Counted from the first letter of the stretch, positions 1 to 7,259 are shown. The stretch is DNA of 10,449 nt from Candidatus Hermodarchaeota archaeon (GCA_016840595.1 JAEOSA010000054.1:1-10449); one strand, 5' to 3'. The notes: generated from the sequence alone by a model not told the origin. Program-made: numbers and translations.

Positions 1-103
1 CTTTTTTCAGACCTAATTTCTTCCAGAGGATTTCGAGTTTATCCAACATGGAATTTCGGGGTCCAACCTGTCGGTTGACAAACCAAACATCTGATTCAGA
101 CAT
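1..103 (-). CDS. N-terminus of unknown protein, cut by left edge
   Basis: An open frame starts with ATG at 103 and runs leftward without a stop to base 1, giving 34 complete codons. The protein begins MSESDVWFVNRQVGPR and continues with a charged, helical stretch rich in Leu and Lys (DKLEILWKKLGLKK). A perfect AGGAGG lies at 121-116, 12 bases before the start, which is slightly long but much better than chance. No signal peptide or membrane segment is visible in this part and I do not recognise the family. It is divergent from the membrane protein that follows on the + strand. Being short and truncated it is easily overlooked; the SD and the protein-like composition are the reasons for calling it. 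Confidence 0.72.
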   Translation of the reverse strand, partial: MSESDVWFVNRQVGPRNSMLDKLEILWKKLGLKK

Positions 104-115
104 ATGAAACAACTG

Positions 116-121
116 CCTCCT
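116..121 (-). promoter_or_regulatory. Shine-Dalgarno site of the left-edge minus gene
   Basis: The plus strand reads CCTCCT, so the minus strand carries AGGAGG, 12 bases upstream of the ATG at 103. It is the main support for the truncated gene. Confidence 0.65.
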
Positions 122-143
122 AAATAATCGATTACCAAGTATT

Positions 144-695
144 TTGATTCAAATCGTTGTTGCTCTTCCTATTTACTCCTTTTCCCGTTATAACACTAAG
201 ATTGAGACGTTACTAGGGCTTTTAAGAAGAAGAAAATGTAGGAATGCTCTAGGTGATATTTTGCTTCGACGTAATATTGCAGCAGTTATACTCGGATTGA
301 TTACTGGAACTCTGTTAATCCTTAGTGGCTCCACAAATCCAATCGATTACAGCTCGTACATCCTTTTAGCGTGGAATCTATTGAATCTCCCCCCTCAGTT
401 TTTACCAATCGCGTTAATTGCGAATTCAATCCTTCACTGGCTTGGCTCTTTTGGTGGTTTAACAGTGATTGCTGGCGCACTACTTGTAGCAGCAAAGATT
501 CAACGAATTGGTCGATGGTTTGTTGGTATTGGGGCAGGAATGAGTTTACTGACCCTTGTCTGGAAACTTGCCAGTGAATTTATGGGTCTAGCCCCACTGG
601 GTTCAGCGTTAAGTGTCTTTACTGGCGCAATTGGTGTGGCTGTTGTCCTCGCCATCATTACTGAAGAGTTAATCGTTGTCGAAGGAAAAATCTGA
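144..695 (+). CDS. Small multi-helix integral membrane protein, unknown function
   Basis: The frame encodes up to 183 residues. Numbered from TTG 144, a basic segment (LLRRRKCRN, about 27-35) precedes four to five hydrophobic helices at roughly 45-62, 70-96, 98-117, 122-143 and 150-175. There are no catalytic motifs and I do not recognise the family. The start is uncertain, because the frame has no early ATG. TTG 144 has no SD. TTG 261 has AGGTGA at 251-256, and a TATA-like GTTATAAC lies at 187-194 at a suitable distance; this start would give 144 residues beginning MLRRNIAAVILG. However, the 51 codons before 261 are stop-free and look protein-like, so the longer form cannot be excluded. The gene is divergent from the truncated minus-strand gene and followed by the phosphoesterase after a 114-base gap. 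Confidence 0.7.
   Translation: MIQIVVALPIYSFSRYNTKIETLLGLLRRRKCRNALGDILLRRNIAAVILGLITGTLLILSGSTNPIDYSSYILLAWNLLNLPPQFLPIALIANSILHWLGSFGGLTVIAGALLVAAKIQRIGRWFVGIGAGMSLLTLVWKLASEFMGLAPLGSALSVFTGAIGVAVVLAIITEELIVVEGKI
187..194 (+). promoter_or_regulatory. Candidate TATA box for the small membrane protein
   Basis: GTTATAAC is a good match to an archaeal TATA element. Transcription would begin near 215-220, which leaves a leader of about 40 bases if translation starts at TTG 261. It would be internal to the gene if TTG 144 is the true start. Confidence 0.35.
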
Positions 696-809
696 GACCA
701 CACAACTAGCCAATATTTTCTTACATTCCATATTCAGTGTGCATTTCCTATTCCACATGGGCATCTTTCTCGGAACCTTTTTGTTAGGTGCCCACGTGTT
801 CTAGCGGTC

Positions 810-1400
810 ATGAGGATTCTGTTCTTCTCAGATCTTCATGGCGACCAAGGTGCCATTTCACGAATCAGCCAGCAATTACCGAAAATGGATGCTGCTTTTG
901 GTTTAGGTGATTTTGCAATCTTCGGGAGGGGACTTGACGAAACATTAGAACAACTGGATGTTGGCACCAATGTATACCTGTTGCCCGGAAACCATGATGA
1001 TGCCAAAGAATTGAAATTAATCTGCAAAGAACATTCCCACTTCACCTATTTTCACGGAGAACATGTAGTATTAGGAACAAAGACTTTTGCCGGACTCGGG
1101 GGAGGAACACCTGGGTTACCCTTCGGGTTATCCGAAGAAAAAGTGCAACAGATTCTCAACCGGTTTATGACTCTTGAAAATTTAGTGCTGGTAACCCACA
1201 CACCCCCATATGGCACAGCGGTGGATAGGGCCTGGAGTGGAGCACATATCGGTTATCATAGTCTCCGCGATTTTGTCACCGAAGTAAAACCACTCGCTGT
1301 TTACAGTGGTCATGTCCATGAGGCTGAAGGAACAACCGATTCTTTAGGGACGACTCAGTTATTTTTGGTCGGGAAAGGTGGTTTGGTCCACGACATCTAA
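810..1400 (+). CDS. Calcineurin-like metallophosphoesterase (small, YfcE/MJ0936-like type)
   Basis: This is a 196-residue soluble protein with the full set of metallophosphoesterase metal-binding motifs: SDLHG (D8, H10), GLGD (D34), GNHD (N61, H62, D63), THTPP (H130) and SGHVHE (H168, H170). The family uses two metal ions to hydrolyse phosphomono- or diesters; its small members have broad or unknown cellular substrates, so I would not name one. The Gly-rich stretch AGLGGGTPG (94-102) and TPPYGT (131-136) are common in archaeal members of this group. There is no signal peptide, so it should be cytoplasmic. The ATG at 810 is placed right at the first beta strand of the fold (MRILFFSDLHG), which fixes the start although no clear SD precedes it. 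It stands alone between the membrane protein and the importer. Confidence 0.9.
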   Translation: MRILFFSDLHGDQGAISRISQQLPKMDAAFGLGDFAIFGRGLDETLEQLDVGTNVYLLPGNHDDAKELKLICKEHSHFTYFHGEHVVLGTKTFAGLGGGTPGLPFGLSEEKVQQILNRFMTLENLVLVTHTPPYGTAVDRAWSGAHIGYHSLRDFVTEVKPLAVYSGHVHEAEGTTDSLGTTQLFLVGKGGLVHDI

Positions 1401-1460
1401 TGCCCTTACTTGCACACCGTAATTTCAAATGGAACCAATTGTTATGGTCCTATGTCTAGA

Positions 1461-1469
1461 TTTTTATAC
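1461..1469 (+). promoter_or_regulatory. Candidate TATA box of the importer operon
   Basis: TTTTTATAC lies about 120 bases before the binding-protein start. Initiation about 25-30 bases downstream (near 1490) would give a leader of roughly 100 bases containing the inverted repeat at 1523-1564. No competing TATA-like element is evident in the gap 1401-1589. Confidence 0.4.
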
Positions 1470-1522
1470 TCGTTTGAACGTAACGGGGTTAGCTCTCTTG
1501 CCCTTCGCAGATATGAGTCGGA

Positions 1523-1564
1523 CTAGAAACGCTAAATGGTGCTTCTAATGTCGACGTTTTCTAG
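1523..1564 (+). repeat. Inverted repeat in the binding-protein leader
   Basis: CTAGAAACG (1523-1531) pairs with CGTTTTCTAG (1555-1564): nine base pairs with one bulged T and a 23-base loop. It ends 12 bases before the SD of the binding-protein gene, so it could act as an operator or as a leader structure. There is no T-tract, which argues against a terminator. Confidence 0.4.
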
Positions 1565-1576
1565 TGCGGGGCAACT

Positions 1577-1583
1577 GGAGGAG
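1577..1583 (+). promoter_or_regulatory. Shine-Dalgarno site that sets the binding-protein start
   Basis: GGAGGAG stands six bases before the ATG at 1590. It places the start there and not at the in-frame ATG at 1536, which has no SD. Confidence 0.85.
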
Positions 1584-1589
1584 CCAAAT

Positions 1590-2717
1590 ATGAGTAATGG
1601 AAGCAATACAAGACTTATCGCCATTATCTTCATAGTGATTATCATTGTTGCTGGCGGTGCTATCGCTGCTTGGTGGTTCCTTGTACCCAAGGAAGCTCCA
1701 CCAAACCCTGATAACGTGGCCATCGTTTTTGCGACTGGTCGACTCGGAGACAAATCATTCAATGACGGCTGCTATCTGGGTGCCGTAGAAGCTGCAAACG
1801 ATTTTGGCATCACCTTCACCTACGTTGAGCCAGATGAAATTGCGCAATACGAACCCTTCCTCCGCCAATATGCCGCCCACTTACCTTGGGCGGACCCGTA
1901 TGATGTGATCATCGGTATCGGGTATGACCAAGCAGAAGCCATGATGAATGTGGCTACCGACTATCCAGACCAAAACTTTGCCATCGTAGACATGTTCATT
2001 GATCCAGGCACATATCCTAACGTCTCTTCACTGCTCTTTGCTGCTGGTGAGGGCTCCGCACTTGTTGGCGCACTCGCTGGTACCCTGACAGGCGAAGAAA
2101 AAATCGGATTTGTAGGTGGAATGGATGTTCCCCTTATCCGCGAATTTGCCGCTGGATACTTCTGGGGTGCAAACTTCAGCCATCCCGCCTTCGCCCTCGA
2201 CAACGAGACTGGAAGTGCAGCATTTGTACACACCTACGTGAATGACTTTGGCGACCCAGTACTCGGTGAATCACTTGCTGATGGAATGTATGCTGGTGGT
2301 GCTGACATCATCTTCTCCGCTGCCGGTAAATCCGGACTCGGTGTCCTTGACTCCGCAGTCAAGACAAATGGCACCCTTGCGTATCCTGTGTGGGCCATCG
2401 GAGTTGATATGCCACAGATGTTCCTTGGTTGTCCTGATCCGGACAATCCTGGTCCACCAACGGTCATCTTCACGTCGATGCTGAAACGTGTCGATCTCGG
2501 AGTATACTGGGTCATTGAAGCAGCTAGTGATCTTGGTACGCCGTTAACTGGGCTTCAGTTCCACAACCTCGCCAATGGTGGTGTAGGCTGGGAAGATAAC
2601 GAAACCCTTCTTGGTTGGTCCTGGCCACAAGCTACCCGTGATATGATCGCTGATCTAACGCAGGGTATTATTAACGGCACTTACGTAGTTCCAGTCGACT
2701 TTGATTGGTTGGCATAA
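1590..2717 (+). CDS. BMP-family (Med/PnrA-like) nucleoside-type substrate-binding protein, membrane-anchored
   Basis: The 375-residue protein is the extracellular ligand-binding part of the importer. An uncleaved-looking helix at about 9-32 (LIAIIFIVIIIVAGG onward) is followed by a Pro-rich linker and then the BMP domain. Family hallmarks are GDKSFND (53-59), a DVIIGIGYDQA segment, the GEGSALVGALAG and KIGFVGGMD region, ADIIFSAAGKSG and AIGVDMPQ. In BMP proteins such as treponemal PnrA and Bacillus NupN, the equivalent Asn/Asp and late Asp contact the nucleoside. No Cys follows the N-terminal helix, so it is not a lipoprotein, unlike most bacterial members. The start follows a strong SD. A hairpin and T-tract come directly after the stop. 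The ligand is inferred from family and operon; a purine nucleoside is the best guess, not shown by sequence. Confidence 0.92.
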   Translation: MSNGSNTRLIAIIFIVIIIVAGGAIAAWWFLVPKEAPPNPDNVAIVFATGRLGDKSFNDGCYLGAVEAANDFGITFTYVEPDEIAQYEPFLRQYAAHLPWADPYDVIIGIGYDQAEAMMNVATDYPDQNFAIVDMFIDPGTYPNVSSLLFAAGEGSALVGALAGTLTGEEKIGFVGGMDVPLIREFAAGYFWGANFSHPAFALDNETGSAAFVHTYVNDFGDPVLGESLADGMYAGGADIIFSAAGKSGLGVLDSAVKTNGTLAYPVWAIGVDMPQMFLGCPDPDNPGPPTVIFTSMLKRVDLGVYWVIEAASDLGTPLTGLQFHNLANGGVGWEDNETLLGWSWPQATRDMIADLTQGIINGTYVVPVDFDWLA

Positions 2718-2721
2718 AATT

Positions 2722-2759
2722 GAGAGGGCTAACAAGCCCCCTCTCCCCCTTTTTTCTTT
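2722..2759 (+). terminator. Hairpin plus T-tract after the binding-protein gene
   Basis: GAGAGGGCT (2722-2730) pairs with AGCCCCCTCTC (2735-2745) around an AACA loop, with two bulged C. It is followed by five C and then six T, C, three T (2750-2759). It begins four bases after the stop codon. It probably stops or slows most transcripts, making the binding protein more abundant than the membrane components, or protects the 3' end of its mRNA. Confidence 0.7.
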
Positions 2760-2777
2760 GATTTACAAACATTGAGA

Positions 2778-2785
2778 TTATATAC
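2778..2785 (+). promoter_or_regulatory. Candidate internal TATA box before the ATPase gene
   Basis: TTATATAC is a strong archaeal TATA match, placed 75 bases before the ATG at 2853 and just after the terminator-like hairpin. Initiation near 2807 would leave a leader of about 45 bases. Its position also argues against the in-frame TTG at 2772 as the translation start. Confidence 0.5.
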
Positions 2786-2852
2786 TAGAAGAACCGCTAA
2801 CAGTCCATGTCGTCATTTCGAAAGAAAGGCTGACAATATCAGACTACCTTTG

Positions 2853-4460
2853 ATGGAGGCGTCCTCAATTTACGTCATTGAGCTGGAGAATATCTGGAAG
2901 GTCTTTCCTGGCGATGTGCAGGCGAATCGTGATATTACGCTCCGAATCGATGAAGGAGAAGTCCATGGTCTTCTCGGTGAAAACGGAGCGGGTAAAACGA
3001 CGTTGATGAATGTCCTTTATGGCCTGCTCAATCGAACCTCTGGGACAGTGAAAATTCGCGGAGAAGAAGTGGATTTCAAGTCTCCTCACGATGCTATCCG
3101 TCTTGGTATTGGAATGGTGCACCAGCATTTCAAACTCATCCCTACCATGACGGTCGTAGAGAATGTCATTCTGGGTGCTGAACCCCTATATGCAAATCTT
3201 ACTGCCGATCTCAAGTATTGGAAACCCAGCATAAATCCTGCAATGCCTATGAACTTCCAGAGCGCTGAAGAAAAAATCCTCCATATCGCTGAGGAAAACG
3301 GATTGGACATTGATCCCCATACAAAAATCCGGGATCTCTCCGTCGGACTCCAACAGCGAGTAGAAATCATCAAAATTCTTTATCGTGATGCTGACATTCT
3401 GATTCTAGATGAGCCCACAGCTGTGTTAACTCCCCAAGAAGTTGATGAGCTCTTTGAAACCCTGGAAACCTTCCGAAAAGAAGGAAAAACAATCATCCTA
3501 ATCACCCACAAACTTCGAGAACCCATGGCCCTCTGCGACCGAATATCCGTGTTAAGGGACGGTGCGCTTGTGGGAACTGTGAGGAAAGAAGACACCTCCC
3601 GTGAACAATTAGCTGAAATGATGGTCGGACGCCCAGTCGTTTTTCGCGTAGCAAAAACTCCTGCAAAACCAACTGACACCGTATTATCAGTCGAGAATCT
3701 ACATGTACGAGATGATCGAGGACTCCTCGCTGTTCGAGGGATCTCATTTGAAGTAAAGAAAGGTGAAATTCTTGGCCTTGCTGGAGTACATGGGAATGGT
3801 CAAGATGAGCTTGTCGAAGCCATTTGGGGACTTCGAAAAGTCGATCAAGGGGATATCTACATTGAAGGGGAAAAAGTGACAAAATATCGACCACGGAAGA
3901 TGCGAGCAGCGGGAGTCGGTTACATCCCACAAGACCGACAAAAGCGTGGATTAATTTTAGATTTCTCAACAAAAGAAAACCTCATCCTGGGAGGTCAGCA
4001 TGCGCCCCCTTTCGCAACAGGACCTCGTGGTTTTTTGCTAAACGCCTTGGATATCTCCGATTATTCCAATACCCTTGTCAAAGATTTCGACATTCGATTA
4101 CGTGATGTCGATGAACCCATATCAACTCTTTCAGGTGGAAACCAACAAAAGGTAGTTGCCGCTCGTGCTATAGGCCCAAATCCCAAACTTCTCCTTGCTT
4201 CTCATCCTACTCGCGGGTTAGATGTTGGAGCCACAGAATATATTCATAATGTTCTCATTAGAATGCGGGACCAAGGTGTAGCTATCTTTCTCATCTCCGC
4301 TGACCTTGATGAAGTACGAAACGTTTCCGATCGCATTGCTGTCATTTTTCAAGGTGAACTGGTAGCCATTAAAACCCCAGATGAAACCGATGAACGTGAA
4401 CTAGGTTTACTCATGGCAGGGGAACAAAGTGCTCTACCACCGGAGGAGATAAGACAATGA
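2853..4460 (+). CDS. Double-domain ABC ATPase of the BMP-type (nucleoside) importer, NupO/YufO-like
   Basis: This 535-residue protein holds two fused nucleotide-binding domains and powers the importer. Domain 1 is complete: Walker A GENGAGKT (42-49), Q-loop Q91, signature LSVGLQQR (162-169), Walker B ILILDE (182-187) and H-loop H219. Domain 2 (about 277-520) keeps the signature LSGGNQQK (426-433) but has a degenerate Walker A, GVHGNGQDE (311-319), lacking Lys and Ser/Thr. Its Walker B region is LLLASHPTRGLD (446-457) without the catalytic Glu, and no switch His is seen in FLISADLDE. This one-active-site layout is normal for the RbsA/NupO class. A segment of about 25 residues at 111-136 separates the Q-loop region from the helical part. 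No SD precedes ATG 2853; it was chosen because the first beta strand (YVIELENIWK) follows at once. The stop overlaps the permease start by four bases. Confidence 0.92.
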   Translation: MEASSIYVIELENIWKVFPGDVQANRDITLRIDEGEVHGLLGENGAGKTTLMNVLYGLLNRTSGTVKIRGEEVDFKSPHDAIRLGIGMVHQHFKLIPTMTVVENVILGAEPLYANLTADLKYWKPSINPAMPMNFQSAEEKILHIAEENGLDIDPHTKIRDLSVGLQQRVEIIKILYRDADILILDEPTAVLTPQEVDELFETLETFRKEGKTIILITHKLREPMALCDRISVLRDGALVGTVRKEDTSREQLAEMMVGRPVVFRVAKTPAKPTDTVLSVENLHVRDDRGLLAVRGISFEVKKGEILGLAGVHGNGQDELVEAIWGLRKVDQGDIYIEGEKVTKYRPRKMRAAGVGYIPQDRQKRGLILDFSTKENLILGGQHAPPFATGPRGFLLNALDISDYSNTLVKDFDIRLRDVDEPISTLSGGNQQKVVAARAIGPNPKLLLASHPTRGLDVGATEYIHNVLIRMRDQGVAIFLISADLDEVRNVSDRIAVIFQGELVAIKTPDETDERELGLLMAGEQSALPPEEIRQ

Positions 4461-6055
4461 GTAACCCATCAAAAGACCTCGAAACTGAAATGGGCGAGAG
4501 TCCACCAAGGAAAAAAAATAGTTCAATGAGCACAATTCTGGGTTCAATGTGGGAACAGATTCAAGGATTCTTCAAATGGACCAATCTCCGCCGATCATTC
4601 ATCCAGGTTGGCTGGGCAATTATGTCCATCATCCTTGCTCTTCTAGCCACTTCCCTGATAATGCTTGCTACTGGGTTCAATCCCATTGTAGCATATTCTA
4701 CTCTACTTGGTGGAGCGCTTCTGCAACCTGATCTCATCCTATGGTATACTACCCCTCTTATTCTGACGGGACTTTCTGTTGCTCTTGCTTTCAGGACAGG
4801 GTTGTTCAACATTGGTGCTGAGGGTCAACTGTACATGGGTTCTATGGCTGCAACAGTTGTCGGTTTTATGCTTATAATGCCCATCTTTATCCATCCCCTT
4901 CTTGCGTTGCTATTCGGAGCAGCTATTGGTGGATTATGGGCGCTTGTTCCCGGTCTCCTCAAAGCCTATCGTGGAGCACATGAAGTAGTAACAACTATGA
5001 TGATGACCTATATCGCCACTCTCTTCACCACTTGGTTAGCTGCGGGACCACTACGCGATCCCACTCTGATTCAACCCCAGCCACAAACACCGGCAATTTG
5101 GCCATCAGCTGAACTAATCAAGCTGTTTGGTTCATCATACCTTAACTTCGGGTTTATCATTGGCATTCTATGTGTAATTGGCATTTGGGTTCTCTTGAAA
5201 AATACCGTTCTCGGATATGAAATGCGGGCAGTAGGTCACAATGAAGCTGCTGCCGAAGCGGCGGGTATCAACCCTAAAAAGATGATTGTTATCTCATTGG
5301 TTCTGAGTGGATGTTTAGCAGGACTTGCAGGTGCTGTTGAAATGCTGGGGTACTATCACCGGTTCTTATCAGGTTGGTCCCGGGGTCTCGGATTTGATGG
5401 GATCACTGTTGCTGTTTTAGGAGCGAATAGCCCCATGGGTGTCTTCCTTGGTGCATTCTTCTTTGGATTTCTCCGAGCCGGAGCTATACAAATGCAGGTC
5501 GTTGGACATGTTCCTGCTGAAATGGTTGATGTCATTCAAGGACTAGTAGTGCTTTTTGTAGCAGCTCCGAAAATCGTTGAATGGCTAGGTAGAAGAGAAA
5601 TAGCTTGGGCTCAATGGATCCGGAAAGATCCAATGAAATCATTACCCATTTTTCTTGGGTCACTTTTTGCCCTTATAGGCAGTATGATTTCCCTCGCAAT
5701 GGGCGCTTCAATGTTTGGAACATTAATGGTTCTCGATTTAATTCCTGACCTACCCACACTGATTCTTACAGACCCATTCATGGCAATATATGTGGCTTTA
5801 CTTGCTTTTGCCATTATCTTTGGCGTCATAGGTTTATTCGTCTTCTATGGGCTACTTAAAACTGAGAAACAAGCTCTATGGGCTTTCTTCCCACTATCTA
5901 TTCTCTTGATAATCCTAGGCATTGTTAACACCCTATTCTTTGGCGGAACCTTACTGATCCCATTACTAGTCTTAGGAATGCTAGGACTTTTCTTCGCAGG
6001 ATGGAGCTACCTACTACTTGTTCGTCAAGGGGTGACCTATGGAGGTGAGTTCTAA
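4457..6055 (+). CDS. BMP-type ABC importer permease 1 (NupP/YufP-like) with C-terminal membrane extension
   Basis: This 532-residue membrane protein forms half of the channel. A charged cytoplasmic N-terminus (about 1-48) leads into the BPD_transp_2 permease core (about 50-378). The core carries the family hallmark FRTGLFNIGAEGQLYMG (112-128), the HEVVTTMMM helix (about 174-182), the coupling region GYEMRAVGHNEAAAEAAGI (253-271) and a late GGHVPAE-like stretch. The core is about the size of a whole Bacillus NupP (near 350 residues). Residues about 380-532 are extra and contain four more predicted helices (near 396-415, 441-465, 474-495, 497-519), ending RQGVTYGGEF. I do not recognise this extension. 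The ATG overlaps the ATPase stop (ATGA) and has GGAGGAG at 4442-4448; the stop overlaps the next gene by one base. Confidence 0.9.
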   Translation: MSNPSKDLETEMGESPPRKKNSSMSTILGSMWEQIQGFFKWTNLRRSFIQVGWAIMSIILALLATSLIMLATGFNPIVAYSTLLGGALLQPDLILWYTTPLILTGLSVALAFRTGLFNIGAEGQLYMGSMAATVVGFMLIMPIFIHPLLALLFGAAIGGLWALVPGLLKAYRGAHEVVTTMMMTYIATLFTTWLAAGPLRDPTLIQPQPQTPAIWPSAELIKLFGSSYLNFGFIIGILCVIGIWVLLKNTVLGYEMRAVGHNEAAAEAAGINPKKMIVISLVLSGCLAGLAGAVEMLGYYHRFLSGWSRGLGFDGITVAVLGANSPMGVFLGAFFFGFLRAGAIQMQVVGHVPAEMVDVIQGLVVLFVAAPKIVEWLGRREIAWAQWIRKDPMKSLPIFLGSLFALIGSMISLAMGASMFGTLMVLDLIPDLPTLILTDPFMAIYVALLAFAIIFGVIGLFVFYGLLKTEKQALWAFFPLSILLIILGIVNTLFFGGTLLIPLLVLGMLGLFFAGWSYLLLVRQGVTYGGEF

Positions 6056-6975
6056 TGCAAATAATTGATGTGCAATTCTGGGGTTGGATCATTAACGCCA
6101 TGATAGTACTCGGTACTCCATTAGTTCTCGCAGGTATTGGTGGTATGTTTTCTGAACGATCAGGTGTCGTTAATATTGCTCTGGAAGGCATGATGCTCAT
6201 GGGCGGATGGGCGGCAGTGGCTGCATGCTGGTACACAGATAATCCATGGATTGGAGTTCTCGCCGCACTGATATCTGGACTCATACTCGGTGCTGTTCAT
6301 GGTCTGATTAGCGTCAAACTTAAAGGAAATCAGATTGTGAGTGGAACTGGAATTATCCTTTTCGCCACAGGTTTCACAACTTTAATGCTCTGGGTCATTT
6401 GGGGAACAGCCGGAGCCTCAGATGCAGTGATTCCACTACCTGATATTAGAGTTCCCTTCATTGGTCTTGTCTCACCTCTCATCTTCGTAATGTTTGCTCT
6501 AATTCCTGTAAGTTGGTATATTCTATACCGGACATCCTTTGGTCTCCGACTCCGTGCTGCAGGTGAAGACCCGAGTACACTTGACACTGCAGGGATAAAT
6601 GTTGAAAACTACCGAATGTATGGTGTTATTATCAGTGGTGCGTTAGCCGCACTAGCTGGCGCACAAATGTCGATTGGATTTGGTTCCCGGTTTACTGTCG
6701 GAATGACGGCTGGGAACGGATTCTTAGCACTTGCTGCAATGATATTTGGTAATTGGAATCCCATTGGTGTCCTATTTGCTGGATTGTTCTTTGGCTTCCT
6801 CCGAGCGATAGCCTACGGAGTGCAATTTGCTCCTGGATGGGATTGGCTTATCGGCTATTCCTCCTTCATCAACATGATTCCCTATGCCGCAGTAATTGTT
6901 GCCTTGGGAATTATCCGAAGATCTGTGCCACCCAAAGCCATTGGCGTCCCGTACATCAAAGAAAAGCAACTCTAA
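6055..6975 (+). CDS. BMP-type ABC importer permease 2 (NupQ/YufQ-like)
   Basis: The 306-residue membrane protein is the second, non-identical channel half. The family hallmark ERSGVVNIALEGMMLMG is at 34-50, followed by GNQIVSGTGI (about 93-102), the coupling region GLRLRAAGEDPSTLDTAGI and a late stretch with GNWNPIGVLFAGLFFGFLRA. About eight to ten hydrophobic helices are present and its length is typical for NupQ proteins, with none of the extra helices seen in permease 1. Its ATG shares one base with the preceding stop (TAATG) and has a near-perfect SD, GGAGGTGA, at 6041-6048. Translational coupling to permease 1 is therefore likely and fits a 1:1 heterodimer. It is the last gene of the importer operon. 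Confidence 0.93.
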   Translation: MQIIDVQFWGWIINAMIVLGTPLVLAGIGGMFSERSGVVNIALEGMMLMGGWAAVAACWYTDNPWIGVLAALISGLILGAVHGLISVKLKGNQIVSGTGIILFATGFTTLMLWVIWGTAGASDAVIPLPDIRVPFIGLVSPLIFVMFALIPVSWYILYRTSFGLRLRAAGEDPSTLDTAGINVENYRMYGVIISGALAALAGAQMSIGFGSRFTVGMTAGNGFLALAAMIFGNWNPIGVLFAGLFFGFLRAIAYGVQFAPGWDWLIGYSSFINMIPYAAVIVALGIIRRSVPPKAIGVPYIKEKQL

Positions 6976-7066
6976 GGTTTCCACAGCCAAAAATCACCTC
7001 CGAAAGTGACCAGGGAAACGTTTAATCAGGCATTTTACGGTGTATTGTCTACACAGATGTGATGCT

Positions 7067-7234
7067 ATGAGTTCTGATGATGTGTGCCAGGCGTGCGGAA
7101 AGATAGTGAAAACGCCGTTGAAATGTTCAGAATGTAATGCCTCATTTCATCGGGGTTGTGTTTTGAAGAAAAAGAAATATGTCTGTCCGCAATGTGGACA
7201 TACAGCCGACAACTATGAATTACGGTTCGGATAA
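7067..7234 (+). CDS. Mini C4HC3 zinc-finger protein (PHD/RING-like treble clef)
   Basis: The 55-residue protein is almost entirely one zinc-binding unit: C7-x2-C10-x9-C20-x2-C23-x4-H28-x2-C31-x8-C40-x2-C43. The C4HC3 order and the segment KCSECNASFHRGCV resemble eukaryotic PHD or RING-variant fingers, which bind two zinc ions in cross-brace fashion, but the last spacing (x8) is short and the class cannot be settled by eye. A basic run KKKK (34-37) lies between the pairs. Function is unknown; protein-protein binding, ubiquitin-pathway or nucleic-acid roles are all possible. ATG 7067 was chosen over GTG 7040, which adds nine residues and has no SD; no strong SD precedes ATG either. The gene follows the importer by 91 bases and converges with the next gene, with 25 bases between stops. 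Confidence 0.75.
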   Translation: MSSDDVCQACGKIVKTPLKCSECNASFHRGCVLKKKKYVCPQCGHTADNYELRFG

Positions 7235-7259
7235 AGGTACCAATAGTGCAAGCATTCTT

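Noticed and set aside
1431..1450. Short stem GGAACCA/TGGTCC after the phosphoesterase gene.
   Set aside because: Six pairs with a bulge, no adjoining T-run; too weak.
1401..1589. A riboswitch in the importer leader, considered because nucleoside transporters are often purine-controlled.
   Set aside because: No purine-riboswitch core or three-way junction is visible, and purine riboswitches are a bacterial feature; only a simple inverted repeat is present.
2807..2833. An eight-codon upstream frame (MSSFRKKG) starting where transcription of the ATPase gene may begin.
   Set aside because: Very short, no SD, ends 19 bases before the true start, and such frames are expected by chance; not enough to call a regulatory leader peptide.
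3502..3972. A 156-codon open frame on the minus strand inside the ATPase gene.
   Set aside because: Shadow of a highly conserved ATPase; no independent support.
6977..7019. Nested complementary arms (GTTTCC with GGAAAC, inner TCAC with GTGA) right after the importer operon.
   Set aside because: The arms are short, widely separated and without a T-tract, so I do not call a terminator.
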